Assembly: GCA_964016885.1 (NCBI GenBank)
Contig: OZ024759.1
Coordinates: forward strand, 2,493,001-2,557,000
Source: Eledone cirrhosa
Taxonomy: Eukaryota; Mollusca; Cephalopoda; Octopoda; Eledonidae
Length of the DNA stretch: 64,000 nt
Reading direction: 5' to 3'
The position numbers and the translations under genes were made by a program. The first letter of the stretch is position 1, and each line of letters begins with the position of its first letter. This document shows positions 26,460 through 37,169 of this stretch, piece after piece. A model generated the notes under the pieces. The model worked only from the letters and a program-made list of their open reading frames with translations, made no database searches and was not told the origin of the DNA.

Positions 26460-27937
26460 GTTCTGTTTCACCCATGTTTCTACCTCCCCACAAGTTGAGG
26501 TAACAAAGAGGTTAAAGTTCTGTTTCACCCATGTTTCTCACTCCTCACTAGTTGAGGTAACAAAGAGGTTAAAGTTCTGTTTCACCCATGTTTCTACCTC
26601 CTCACTATATGAGGTAACAAAGAGGTTAAAGTTCTGTTTACCCCATGTTTCTCACTCCTCACTATTGAGGTAACAAAGAGGTTAAATTTCTGTTTCACAC
26701 ATGTTTCTCCCTCCTTACTAGTTGAGGTAACAATGAGGTTAAAGTTCTGTTTCACCCATGTTTCTACCCCTTACTAGTTGAGGTAACAAAGAGGTTAAAG
26801 TTCTGTTTCACCCATGTTTCTACCTCCTCACTAGTTGAGGTAACAAAGAGGTTAAAGTTATGTTTCCCCCATGTTTCTCCCTCCTCACTAGTTGAGGTAA
26901 CAAAGAGGTTGAAGTTCTGTTTCACCCATGTTTCTACCTTCCTCACTATTTGAGGTAACAAAGAGGTTAAAGTTCTGTTTCACCCATGTTTCTACCTCCT
27001 CACTAGTTGAGGTAACAAAGAGGTTAAAGTTCTGTTTCACCCAAGTTTCTCCCTCCTCACTAGTTGAGGTAACAAAGAGGTTAAAGTTCTGTTTCACCCA
27101 TGTTTCTCACCCCTCACTAGTTGAGGTAACAAAGAGGTTAAAGTTCTGTTTCACCCATGTTTCTACCTCCTCACTAGTTGAGGTAACAAAGAGGTTAAAG
27201 TTCTGTTTCACACATGTTTCTCCCTCCTTACTAGTTGAGGTAACAATGAGGTTAAAGTTCTGTTTCACCCATGTTACTACCCCTTACTAGTTTAGGTAAC
27301 AAAGAGATTAAAGTTCTGTTTCACCCCTGTTTCTACCTCCTCACTATTTGAGGTAACAAAGAGGTTAAAGTTCTGTTTCCCCCATGTTTCTCCCTCCTCA
27401 CTATTTGAGGTAACAAATAGGTTAAAGTTCTGTTTCAGCCATGTTTCTCCCCCCTCACTAGTTTAGGTAACAAAGAGGTTAAAGTTCTGTTTCACCCATG
27501 TTTCTCCCTCCTCACTAGTTGAGGTAACAAAGAGGTTAAAGTTCTGTTTCACCCATGTTTCTCCCTCCTCACTAGTTGAGGTAACAAAGAGGTTAAAGTT
27601 CTGTTTCACCCATGTTTCTCCCTCCTCACTAGTTGAGGTAACAAAGAGGTTAAAGTTCTGTTTCACCCATGTTTCTCCCTCCTCACTAGTTGAGGTAACA
27701 AAGAGGTTGAAGTTCTATTTCACCCATGTTTCTACCTTCCTCACTATTTGAGGTAACAAAGAGGTTAAAGTTCTGTTTCACCCATGTTTCTACCTCCTCA
27801 CTAGTTGAGGTAACAAAGAGGTTAAAGTTCTGTTTCACCCATGGTTCTCCCTCCTCACTAGTTGAGGTAACAAAGAGGTTAAAGTTCTGTTTCACCCATG
27901 TTTCTCCCTCCTCACTAGTTGAGGTAACAAAGAGGTC
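26460..27937 (+). repeat. Higher-order segment matching 19.3-20.5 kb
   Basis: From about 26.76 kb the order of variants follows 19320-20565 at shift 7444, including TTATGTTTCCCCC, CACCCAAG, the run of canonical monomers and GAGGTCAAAG. Private changes include GAAGTTCTATTTC near 27711, CCATGGTTC near 27839 and TATATGAGG near 26606. Confidence 0.8.
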
Positions 27938-30900
27938 AAAGTTCTGTTTCACCCATGTTTTTCCTTCCTTACCATTTGAGGTAACAAAGAGTTTAAAGTT
28001 CTGTTTCACCCATGTTCTCCCTCCTCACTAGTTGAGGTAACAAAGAGGTTAGAGTTCTGTTTCACCCATTTTGCTACCTCCTCACTATTTGAGGTAACGA
28101 AAAGGTTAAAGTTCTGTTTCACCCATGTTTCTCTCTCCTCACTATTTGAGGTAACAAAGGGGTTAAAGTTCTGTTTCACCCATGTTCCCCCCCCTCACTA
28201 GTTTAGGTAACAAAGAGGTTAAAGTTCTGTTTCACCCATGTTTCTCCCTCCTCACTAAATGAGGTAACAAAGAGGTTAAAGTTCTGTTTCACACATGTTT
28301 CTCCCTCCTTACTAGTTGAGGTAACAATGAGGTTAAAGTTCTGTTTCACCCATGTTTCTACCCCTTACTAATGAGGTAACAAAGAGCTTAAAGTTCTGTT
28401 TCACCCATGTTTCTACCTCCTCACTAGTTGAGGTAACAAAGAGGTTAAAGTTCTGTTTACCCCATGTTTCTCCCTCCTCACTATTTGATGTAACAAATAG
28501 GTTAAAGTTCTGTTTCCCCCATGTTTCTGCCTCCTCACTATTTGAGGTAACAAATAGGTTAGAGTTCTGTTTCACCCATGTTTCTCACCCCTCACTAGTT
28601 GAGGTAACAAAGAGGTTAAAGTTCTGTTTCAGCCATGTTTCTCCCTCCTCTTTAGTTGAGGTAACAAAGAGGTTAAAGTTCTGTTTCACACATGTTCTCC
28701 CTCCTCACTAGTTGAGGTAACAAAGAGGTTAAAGTTCGGTTTCACCCATGTTTCTACCTCCTCTCTAGTTGAGGTAACAAAGAGGTTAAAGTTCTGTTTC
28801 ACCCATGTTTCTCCCTCCTCATTAGTTGAGGTAACAAAGACGTTAAAGTTCTGTTTCACACATGTTTCTCCCTCCTTACTAGTTGAGGTAACAATGAGGT
28901 TAAAGTTCTGTTTCACCCATGTTTCTACCCCTTACTAGTTGAGGTAACAAAGAGGTTAAAGTTCTGTTTCACCCATGTTTCTACCTCCTCACTAGTTGAG
29001 GTAACAAAGAGGTTAAAGTTCTGTTTCCCCCATGTTTCTACCCCTTACTAGTTGAGGTAACAAAGAGGTTAAAGTTCTGTTTCACCCATGTTTCTACCTC
29101 CTCACTAGTTGAGGTAACAAAGATGTTAAAGTTCTGTTTCACCCATGTTTCTCCATCCTCACTAGTTGAGGTAACAAAGAGGTTAAAGTTCTGTTTCACA
29201 CATGTTTCTCCCTCCTTACTAGTTGAGGTAACAATGAGGTTAAAGTTCTGTTTCACCCATGTTTCTACCCCTTACTAATGAGGTAACAAAGAGTTTAAAG
29301 TTCTGTTTCACCCATGTTTCTACCTCCTCACTAGTTGAGGTAACAAAGAGGTTAAAGTTCTGTTTACCCCATGTTTCTCCCTCCTCACTATTTGATGTAA
29401 CAAATAGGTTAAAGTTCTGTTTCCCCCATGTTTCGACCTCCTCACTAGTTGAGGTAACAAAGAGGTTAAAGTTCTGTTTCACCCATGTTTCTCCCTCCTC
29501 ATTAGTTGAGGTAACAAAGAGGTTAAAGTTCTGTTTCACACATGTTCTCCCTCCTTACTAGTTGAGGCAAAAATGAGGTTAAAGTTCTGTTTCACCCATG
29601 TTTCTACCCCTTACTAGTTGATGTAACAAAGAGGTTAAAGTTCTGTTTCACCCATGTTTCTACCTCCTCACTAGTTGAGGTAACAAAGAGGTTAAAGTTC
29701 TGTTTCCCCCATGTTTCTCCCTCCTCACTATTTGAGGTAACAAATAGGTTAAAGTTCTGTTTCAGCCATGTTTCTCCCCCCTCACAGATTGGGTAACAAA
29801 GAGGTTAAAGTTCTGTTTCACCCATGTTTCTCCCTCCTCACTAGTTGAGGTAACAAAGAGGTTAAAGTTCTGATTCAGCCATGTTTCTCCCCCCTCACAG
29901 ATTGGGTAACAAAGAGGTTAAAGTTCTGTTTCACCCATGTTTCTCCCTCCTCACTAGTTGAGGTAACAAAGAGGTTAAAGTTCTGTTTCACCCATGTTTC
30001 TCACTCCTCACTATTGAGGTAACAAAGAGGTTAAAGTTCTGTTTCACACATGTTCTCCCTCCTTACTAGTTGAGGTAAAAATGAGGTTAAAGTTCTGTTT
30101 CACCCATGTTTCTACCCCTTACTAGTTGATGTAACAAAGAGGTTAAAGTTCTGTTTCACCCATGTTTCTACCTCCTTACTAGTTGAGGTAACAAAGAGGT
30201 TAAAGTTCTGTTTCCCCCATGTTTCTCCCTCCTCACTAGTTGAGGTAACAAATAGGTTAAAGTTCTGTTTCAGCCATGTTTCTCCCCCCTCACTAGTTTA
30301 GGTAACAAAGAGGTTAGAGTTCTGTTTCACCCATGTTTCTCCCTCCTCAGTAGATGAGGTAACAAACAGGTTAAAGTTCTGTTTCACACATGTTTCTCCC
30401 TCCTCACTAGTTGAGGTAACAAAGAGGTTAAAATTCTGTTTCACCCATGTTTCTCACTCCTCACTATTTAGGTAACAAAGAGGTTAAAGTTCTGTTTCAC
30501 ACATGTTTCTCCCTCCTTACTAGTTGAGGTAACAATGAGGTTAAAGTTCTGTTTCACCCATGTTTCTACCCCTTACTAGTTGAGGTAACAAAGACGTTAA
30601 AGTTCTGTTTCACCCATGTTTCTACCTCCTCACTAGTTGAGGTAACAAAGAGGTTAAAGTTCTGTTTCCCCCATGTTTCTCCCTCCTCACTAGTTGAGGT
30701 AACAAAGAGGTTGAAGTTCTGTTTCACCCATGTTTCTACCTTCCTCACTATTTGAGGTAACAAAGAGGTTAAAGTTCTGTTTCACCCATGTTTCTACCTC
30801 CTCACTAGTTGAGGTAACAAAGAGGTTAAAGTTCTGTTTCACCCAAGTTTCTCCCTCCTCACTAGTTGAGGTAACAAAGAGGTTAAAATTCTGTTTCACC

Positions 30901-31395
30901 CATGTTTCTCACCCCTCACTAGTTGAGGTAACAAAGAGGTTAAAGTTCTGTTTCACTCATGTTTCTACCTCCTCACTAGTTGAGGTAACAAAGAGGTTAA
31001 AGTTCTGTTCACCCATGTTTCTCCCTCCTCACTATTGAGGTAACAAAGAGGTTAAAGTTCTGTTTCACACATGTTTCTCCCTCCTTACTAGTTGAGGTAA
31101 CAATGAGGTTAAAGTTCTGTTTCACCCATGTTACTACCCCTTACTAGTTTAGGTAACAAAGAGATTAAAGTTCTGTTTCACCCCTGTTTCTACCTCCTCA
31201 CTATTTGAGGTAACAAAGAGGTTAAAGTTCTGTTTCCCCCATGTTTCTCCCTCCTCACTATTTGAGGTAACAAATAGGTTAAAGTTCTGTTTCAGCCATG
31301 TTTCTCCCCCCCTCACTAGTTTAGGTAATAAAGAGGTTAAAGTTCTGTTTCACCCATGTTTCTGCCTCCTCACTAGTTGAGTTAACAAAGAGGTT
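27938..31395 (+). repeat. 3458-bp tandem duplication, copy 1
   Basis: This matches the next block at a constant shift of 3458. The left edge is GAGGTCAAAG (27937 C) against GAGGTTAAAG (31395 T). The block contains a dimeric oddity, CACAGATTGGG at 29783 and 29896, a 56 bp monomer found nowhere outside this block and its derivatives. Private differences include TTAGAGTTC near 30311 and AAGACG near 30594. One C is added in the run near 31308. Confidence 0.88.
28187..28194 (+). repeat. Poly-C run, 8 bases
   Basis: This is the shortest class, shared with the duplicate at 31645. Confidence 0.9.
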
Positions 31396-34300
31396 AAAGT
31401 TCTGTTTCACCCATGTTTTTCCTTCCTTACCATTTGAGGTAACAAAGAGTTTAAAGTTCTGTTTCACCCATGTTCTCCCTCCTCACTAGTTGAGGTAACA
31501 AAGAGGTTAGAGTTCTGTTTCACCCATTTTGCTACCTCCTCACTATTTGAGGTAACGAAAAGGTTAAAGTTCTGTTTCACCCATGTTTCTCTCTCCTCAC
31601 TATTTGAGGTAACAAAGGGGTTAAAGTTCTGTTTCACCCATGTTCCCCCCCCTCACTAGTTTAGGTAACAAAGAGGTTAAAGTTCTGTTTCACCCATGTT
31701 TCTCCCTCCTCACTAAATGAGGTAACAAAGAGGTTAAAGTTCTGTTTCACACATGTTTCTCCCTCCTTACTAGTTGAGGTAACAATGAGGTTAAAGTTCT
31801 GTTTCACCCATGTTTCTACCCCTTACTAATGAGGTAACAAAGAGCTTAAAGTTCTGTTTCACCCATGTTTCTACCTCCTCACTAGTTGAGGTAACAAAGA
31901 GGTTAAAGTTCTGTTTACCCCATGTTTCTCCCTCCTCACTATTTGATGTAACAAATAGGTTAAAGTTCTGTTTCCCCCATGTTTCTGCCTCCTCACTATT
32001 TGAGGTAACAAATAGGTTAGAGTTCTGTTTCACCCATGTTTCTCACCCCTCACTAGTTGAGGTAACAAAGAGGTTAAAGTTCTGTTTCAGCCATGTTTCT
32101 CCCTCCTCTTTAGTTGAGGTAACAAAGAGGTTAAAGTTCTGTTTCACACATGTTCTCCCTCCTCACTAGTTGAGGTAACAAAGAGGTTAAAGTTCGGTTT
32201 CACCCATGTTTCTACCTCCTCTCTAGTTGAGGTAACAAAGAGGTTAAGGTTCTGTTTCACCCATGTTTCTCCCTCCTCATTAGTTGAGGTAACAAAGACG
32301 TTAAAGTTCTGTTTCACACATGTTTCTCCCTCCTTACTAGTTGAGGTAACAATGAGGTTAAAGTTCTGTTTCACCCATGTTTCTACCCCTTACTAGTTGA
32401 GGTAACAAAGAGGTTAAAGTTCTGTTTCACCCATGTTTCTACCTCCTCACTAGTTGAGGTAACAAAGAGGTTAAAGTTCTGTTTCCCCCATGTTTCTACC
32501 CCTTACTAGTTGAGGTAACAAAGAGGTTAAAGTTCTGTTTCACCCATGTTTCTACCTCCTCACTAGTTGAGGTAACAAAGATGTTAAAGTTCTGTTTCAC
32601 CCATGTTTCTCCATCCTCACTAGTTGAGGTAACAAAGAGGTTAAAGTTCTGTTTCACACATGTTTCTCCCTCCTTACTAGTTGAGGTAACAATGAGGTTA
32701 AAGTTCTGTTTCACCCATGTTTCTACCCCTTACTAATGAGGTAACAAAGAGTTTAAAGTTCTGTTTCACCCATGTTTCTACCTCCTCACTAGTTGAGGTA
32801 ACAAAGAGGTTAAAGTTCTGTTTACCCCATGTTTCTCCCTCCTCACTATTTGATGTAACAAATAGGTTAAAGTTCTGTTTCCCCCATGTTTCGACCTCCT
32901 CACTAGTTGAGGTAACAAAGAGGTTAAAGTTCTGTTTCACCCATGTTTCTCCCTCCTCATTAGTTGAGGTAACAAAGAGGTTAAAGTTCTGTTTCACACA
33001 TGTTCTCCCTCCTTACTAGTTGAGGCAAAAATGAGGTTAAAGTTCTGTTTCACCCATGTTTCTACCCCTTACTAGTTGATGTAACAAAGAGGTTAAAGTT
33101 CTGTTTCACCCATGTTTCTACCTCCTCACTAGTTGAGGTAACAAAGAGGTTAAAGTTCTGTTTCCCCCATGTTTCTCCCTCCTCACTATTTGAGGTAACA
33201 AATAGGTTAAAGTTCTGTTTCAGCCATGTTTCTCCCCCCTCACAGATTGGGTAACAAAGAGGTTAAAGTTCTGTTTCACCCATGTTTCTCCCTCCTCACT
33301 AGTTGAGGTAACAAAGAGGTTAAAGTTCTGATTCAGCCATGTTTTTCCCCCCTCACAGATTGGGTAACAAAGAGGTTAAAGTTCTGTTTCACCCATGTTT
33401 CTCCCTCCTCACTAGTTGAGGTAACAAAGAGGTTAAAGTTCTGTTTCACCCATGTTTCTCACTCCTCACTATTGAGGTAACAAAGAGGTTAAAGTTCTGT
33501 TTCACACATGTTCTCCCTCCTTACTAGTTGAGGTAAAAATGAGGTTAAAGTTCTGTTTCACCCATGTTTCTACCCCTTACTAGTTGATGTAACAAAGAGG
33601 TTAAAGTTCTGTTTCACCCATGTTTCTACCTCCTTACTAGTTGAGGTAACAAAGAGGTTAAAGTTCTGTTTCCCCCATGTTTCTCCCTCCTCACTAGTTG
33701 AGGTAACAAATAGGTTAAAGTTCTGTTTCAGCCATGTTTCTCCCCCCTCACTAGTTTAGGTAACAAAGAGGTTAAAGTTCTGTTTCACCCATGTTTCTCC
33801 CTCCTCAGTAGATGAGGTAACAAACAGGTTAAAGTTCTGTTTCACACATGTTTCTCCCTCCTCACTAGTTGAGGTAACAAAGAGGTTAAAATTCTGTTTC
33901 ACCCATGTTTCTCACTCCTCACTATTTAGGTAACAAAGAGGTTAAAGTTCTGTTTCACACATGTTTCTCCCTCCTTACTAGTTGAGGTAACAATGAGGTT
34001 AAAGTTCTGTTTCACCCATGTTTCTACCCCTTACTAGTTGAGGTAACAAAGAGGTTAAAGTTCTGTTTCACCCATGTTTCTACCTCCTCACTAGTTGAGG
34101 TAACAAAGAGGTTAAAGTTCTGTTTCCCCCATGTTTCTCCCTCCTCACTAGTTGAGGTAACAAAGAGGTTGAAGTTCTGTTTCACCCATGTTTCTACCTT
34201 CCTCACTATTTGAGGTAACAAAGAGGTTAAAGTTCTGTTTCACCCATGTTTCTACCTCCTCACTAGTTGAGGTAACAAAGAGGTTAAAGTTCTGTTTCAC

Positions 34301-34853
34301 CCAAGTTTCTCCCTCCTCACTAGTTGAGGTAACAAAGAGGTTAAAATTCTGTTTCACCCATGTTTCTCACCCCTCACTAGTTGAGGTAACAAAGAGGTTA
34401 AAGTTCTGTTTCACTCATGTTTCTACCTCCTCACTAGTTGAGGTAACAAAGAGGTTAAAGTTCTGTTCACCCATGTTTCTCCCTCCTCACTATTGAGGTA
34501 ACAAAGAGGTTAAAGTTCTGTTTCACACATGTTTCTCCCTCCTTACTAGTTGAGGTAACAATGAGGTTAAAGTTCTGTTTCACCCATGTTACTACCCCTT
34601 ACTAGTTTAGGTAACAAAGAGATTAAAGTTCTGTTTCACCCCTGTTTCTACCTCCTCACTATTTGAGGTAACAAAGAGGTTAAAGTTCGGTTTCCCCCAT
34701 GTTTCTCCCTCCTCACTATTTGAGGTAACAAATAGGTTAAAGTTCTGTTTCAGCCATGTTTCTCCCCCCTCACTAGTTTAGGTAATAAAGAGGTTAAAGT
34801 TCTGTTTCACCCATGTTTCTGCCTCCTCACTAGTTGAGTTAACAAAGAGGTTA
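31396..34853 (+). repeat. 3458-bp tandem duplication, copy 2
   Basis: This repeats copy 1 in order, with CACAGATTGGG at 33241 and 33354. Private changes include GGTTAAGGTTC near 32243, CATGTTTTTCC near 33338 and GTTCGGTTTCC near 34687. The right edge lies between 34839, still identical to copy 1 (GAGTTAACAAAG), and about 34881, where canonical monomers resume. Confidence 0.88.
31645..31652 (+). repeat. Poly-C run, 8 bases
   Basis: Duplicate of 28187 in the 3458 bp blocks, and the last poly-C monomer of this type in the window. Confidence 0.9.
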
Positions 34854-35689
34854 AAGTTCTGTTTCACCCATGTTTCTCCCTCCTCACTAGTTGAGGTAAC
34901 AAAGAGGTTAAAGTTCTGTTTCACCCATGTTTCTCCCTCCTCACTAGTTGAGGTAACAAAGAGGTTAAAGTTCTGTTTCACCCATGTTTCTCCCTCCTCA
35001 CTAGTTGAGGTAACAAAGAGGTTAAAGTTCTGTTTCACCCATGTTTCTCCCTCCTCACTAGTTGAGGTAACAAAGAGGTCAAAATTCTGTTTCACCCATG
35101 TTTCTCCTTCCTTACCATTTGAGGTAAAAAAGAGGTTAAAGTTCTGTTTCACCCATGTTCTCCCTCCTCAATAGTTGAGGTAACAAAGAGGTTAGAGTTC
35201 TGTTTCACCCATGTTGCTACCTCCTCACTAGTTGAGGTAACAAAAAGGTTAAAGTTCTGTTTCACCCATGTTTCTCTCTCCTCACTATTAGAGGTAACAA
35301 AGAGGTTAAAGTTCTGTTTAACCCATGTTTCTCCCTCCTCACTAGTTGAGGTAACAAAGAGCTTAGAGTTCTGTTTCACCCATGTTTCTACCTCCTCACT
35401 ATTTGAGGTAACAAAGAGGTTAAAGTTCTGTTTCACCCATGGACCTAGCGCCTGACTAGTTGAGGTAACAAAGAGGTTAAACTTCTGTTTAACCCATGTC
35501 TCTACCTTCCTCACTAGTTGAGGTAACAAAGAGGTTAAAGTTCTGTTTCACACATGTTTCTACCTCCTCAATAGTTGAGGTAACAAAGAGGTTAAAGTTG
35601 TGTTTCACCCATGTTTCTACCTCCTCACTATTTGAGGTAACAAAGAGGTTAAAAGTTCTGTTTCACCCATGTTTCTCCCTCCCCCCTTA
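34854..35689 (+). repeat. Transition segment between left and right variant domains
   Basis: Canonical monomers are followed by the first monomers of right-hand type: AACAAAAAGG near 35239 (the left half has AACGAAAAGG here), GGACCTAG at 35441, GTTTAACCCATGTC near 35488, TTAAAAGTTC near 35651 (58 bp) and CCCCCCTTATGAGG near 35681. This is the earliest point at which right-domain markers appear. Confidence 0.75.
35441..35456 (+). repeat. GGACCTAG marker monomer, copy 1
   Basis: The pyrimidine tract is replaced by GGACCTAGCGCCTGAC. It is the leftmost copy and the only one with GCGCC in place of GCTCC, giving it a CpG. The monomer length is retained, so this is substitution of the box and not an insertion. 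Confidence 0.88.
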
Positions 35690-36429
35690 TGAGGTAACAA
35701 AGAGGTTAAAGTTCTGTTTCACCCATGTTTCTACCTTCCTCACTATTTGAGGTAACAAAGAGGTTAAAGTTCTGTTTCACCCATGTTTCTACCTCCTCAC
35801 TAGTTGAGGTAACAAAGAGGTTAAAGTTCTGTTTCACCCAAGTTTCTCCCTCCTCACTAGTTGAGGTAACAAAGAGGTTAAAGTTCTGTTTCACCCATGT
35901 TTCTCACCCCTCACTAGTTGAGGTAACAAAGAGGTTAAAGTTCTGTTTCACCCATGTTTCTACCTCCTCACTAGTTGAGGTAACAAAGAGGTTAAAGTTC
36001 TGTTTCACCCATGTTCCTCCCTCCTCATTAGTTGAGGTAACAAAGAGGTTAAAGTTCTGTTTCACCCATGTTTCTCCCTCCTCACTATTGAGGTAACAAA
36101 GAGGTTAAAGTTCTGTTTCACACATGTTTCTCCCTCCTTACTAGTTGAGGTAACAATGAGGTTAAAGTTCTGTTTCACCCATGTTTCTCCATCCTTACCA
36201 TTTGAGGTAACAAAGAGGTTAAAGTTCTGTTTCACCCATGTTCTCCCTCCTCACTAGTTGAGGTAACAAAGAGATTAAAGTTCTGTTTCACCCATGTTTC
36301 TACCGCCTCACTACTTGAGGTAACAAAGAGGTTAAAGTTCTGTTTCCCCCATGTTTCTCCCTCCTCACTATTTGAGGTAACAAAGAGGTTAAAGTTCTGT
36401 TTCCCCCATGTTTCTCCCTCCTCACTATT
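35690..36429 (+). repeat. 740-bp tandem duplication, copy 1
   Basis: Thirteen monomers less one base, repeated immediately at shift 740. Markers include CACCCAAG near 35836, CATGTTCCTCC near 36012, CTCCATCCTTACC near 36187 and CTACCGCCTCACTAC near 36300. Sequence left of 35690 differs from sequence left of 36430, which fixes the break inside a monomer. Confidence 0.85.
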
Positions 36430-37169
36430 TGAGGTAACAAAGAGGTTAAAGTTCTGTTTCACCCATGTTTCTACCTTCCTCACTATTTGAGGTAACAAAG
36501 AGGTTAAAGTTCTGTTTCACCCATGTTTCTACCTCCTCACTAGTTGAGGTAACAAAGAGGTTAAAGTTCTGTTTCACCCAAGTTTCTCCCTCCTCACTAG
36601 TTGAGGTAACAAAGAGGTTAAAGTTCTGTTTCACCCATGTTTCTCACCCCTCACTAGTTGAGGTAACAAAGAGGTTAAAGTTCTGTTTCACCCATGTTTC
36701 TACCTCCTCACTAGTTGAGGTAACAAAGAGGTTAAAGTTCTGTTTCACCCATGTTCCTCCCTCCTCATTAGTTGAGGTAACAAAGAGGTTAAAGTTCTGT
36801 TTCACCCATGTTTCTCCCTCCTCACTATTGAGGTAACAAAGAGGTTAAAGTTCTGTTTCACACATGTTTCTCCCTCCTTACTAGTTGAGGTAACAATGAG
36901 GTTAAAGTTCTGTTTCACCCATGTTTCTCCATCCTTACCATTTGAGGTAACAAAGAGGTTAAAGTTCTGTTTCACCCATGTTCTCCCTCCTCACTAGTTG
37001 AGGTAACAAAGAGATTAAAGTTCTGTTTCACCCATGTTTCTACCGCCTCACTACTTGAGGTAACAAAGAGGTTAAAGTTCTGTTTCCCCCATGTTTCTCC
37101 CTCCTCACTAGTTGAGGTAACAAATAGGTTAAAGTTCTGTTTCCCCCATGTTTCTCCCTCCTCACTAGT
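36430..37169 (+). repeat. 740-bp tandem duplication, copy 2
   Basis: This follows copy 1 in order until about 37110. There CTATTTGAGG becomes CTAGTTGAGG and AACAAAG becomes AACAAAT, so the last monomer or so has been replaced or the exchange point lies there. The monomers then lead into a block derived from 33.2 kb. Confidence 0.8.

Noticed and set aside
29783..29906. CACAGATTGGG units as an inserted foreign element
   Set aside because: They align along their whole length with the CACTAGTTTGGG monomer, differing by one missing base and a few substitutions, so they are variant monomers.
31326..31332. AATAAA (also near 34784 and 38480) as a polyadenylation signal
   Set aside because: It is a single C to T change in GGTAACAAAG shared by three copies of one higher-order position, with no transcript structure nearby.
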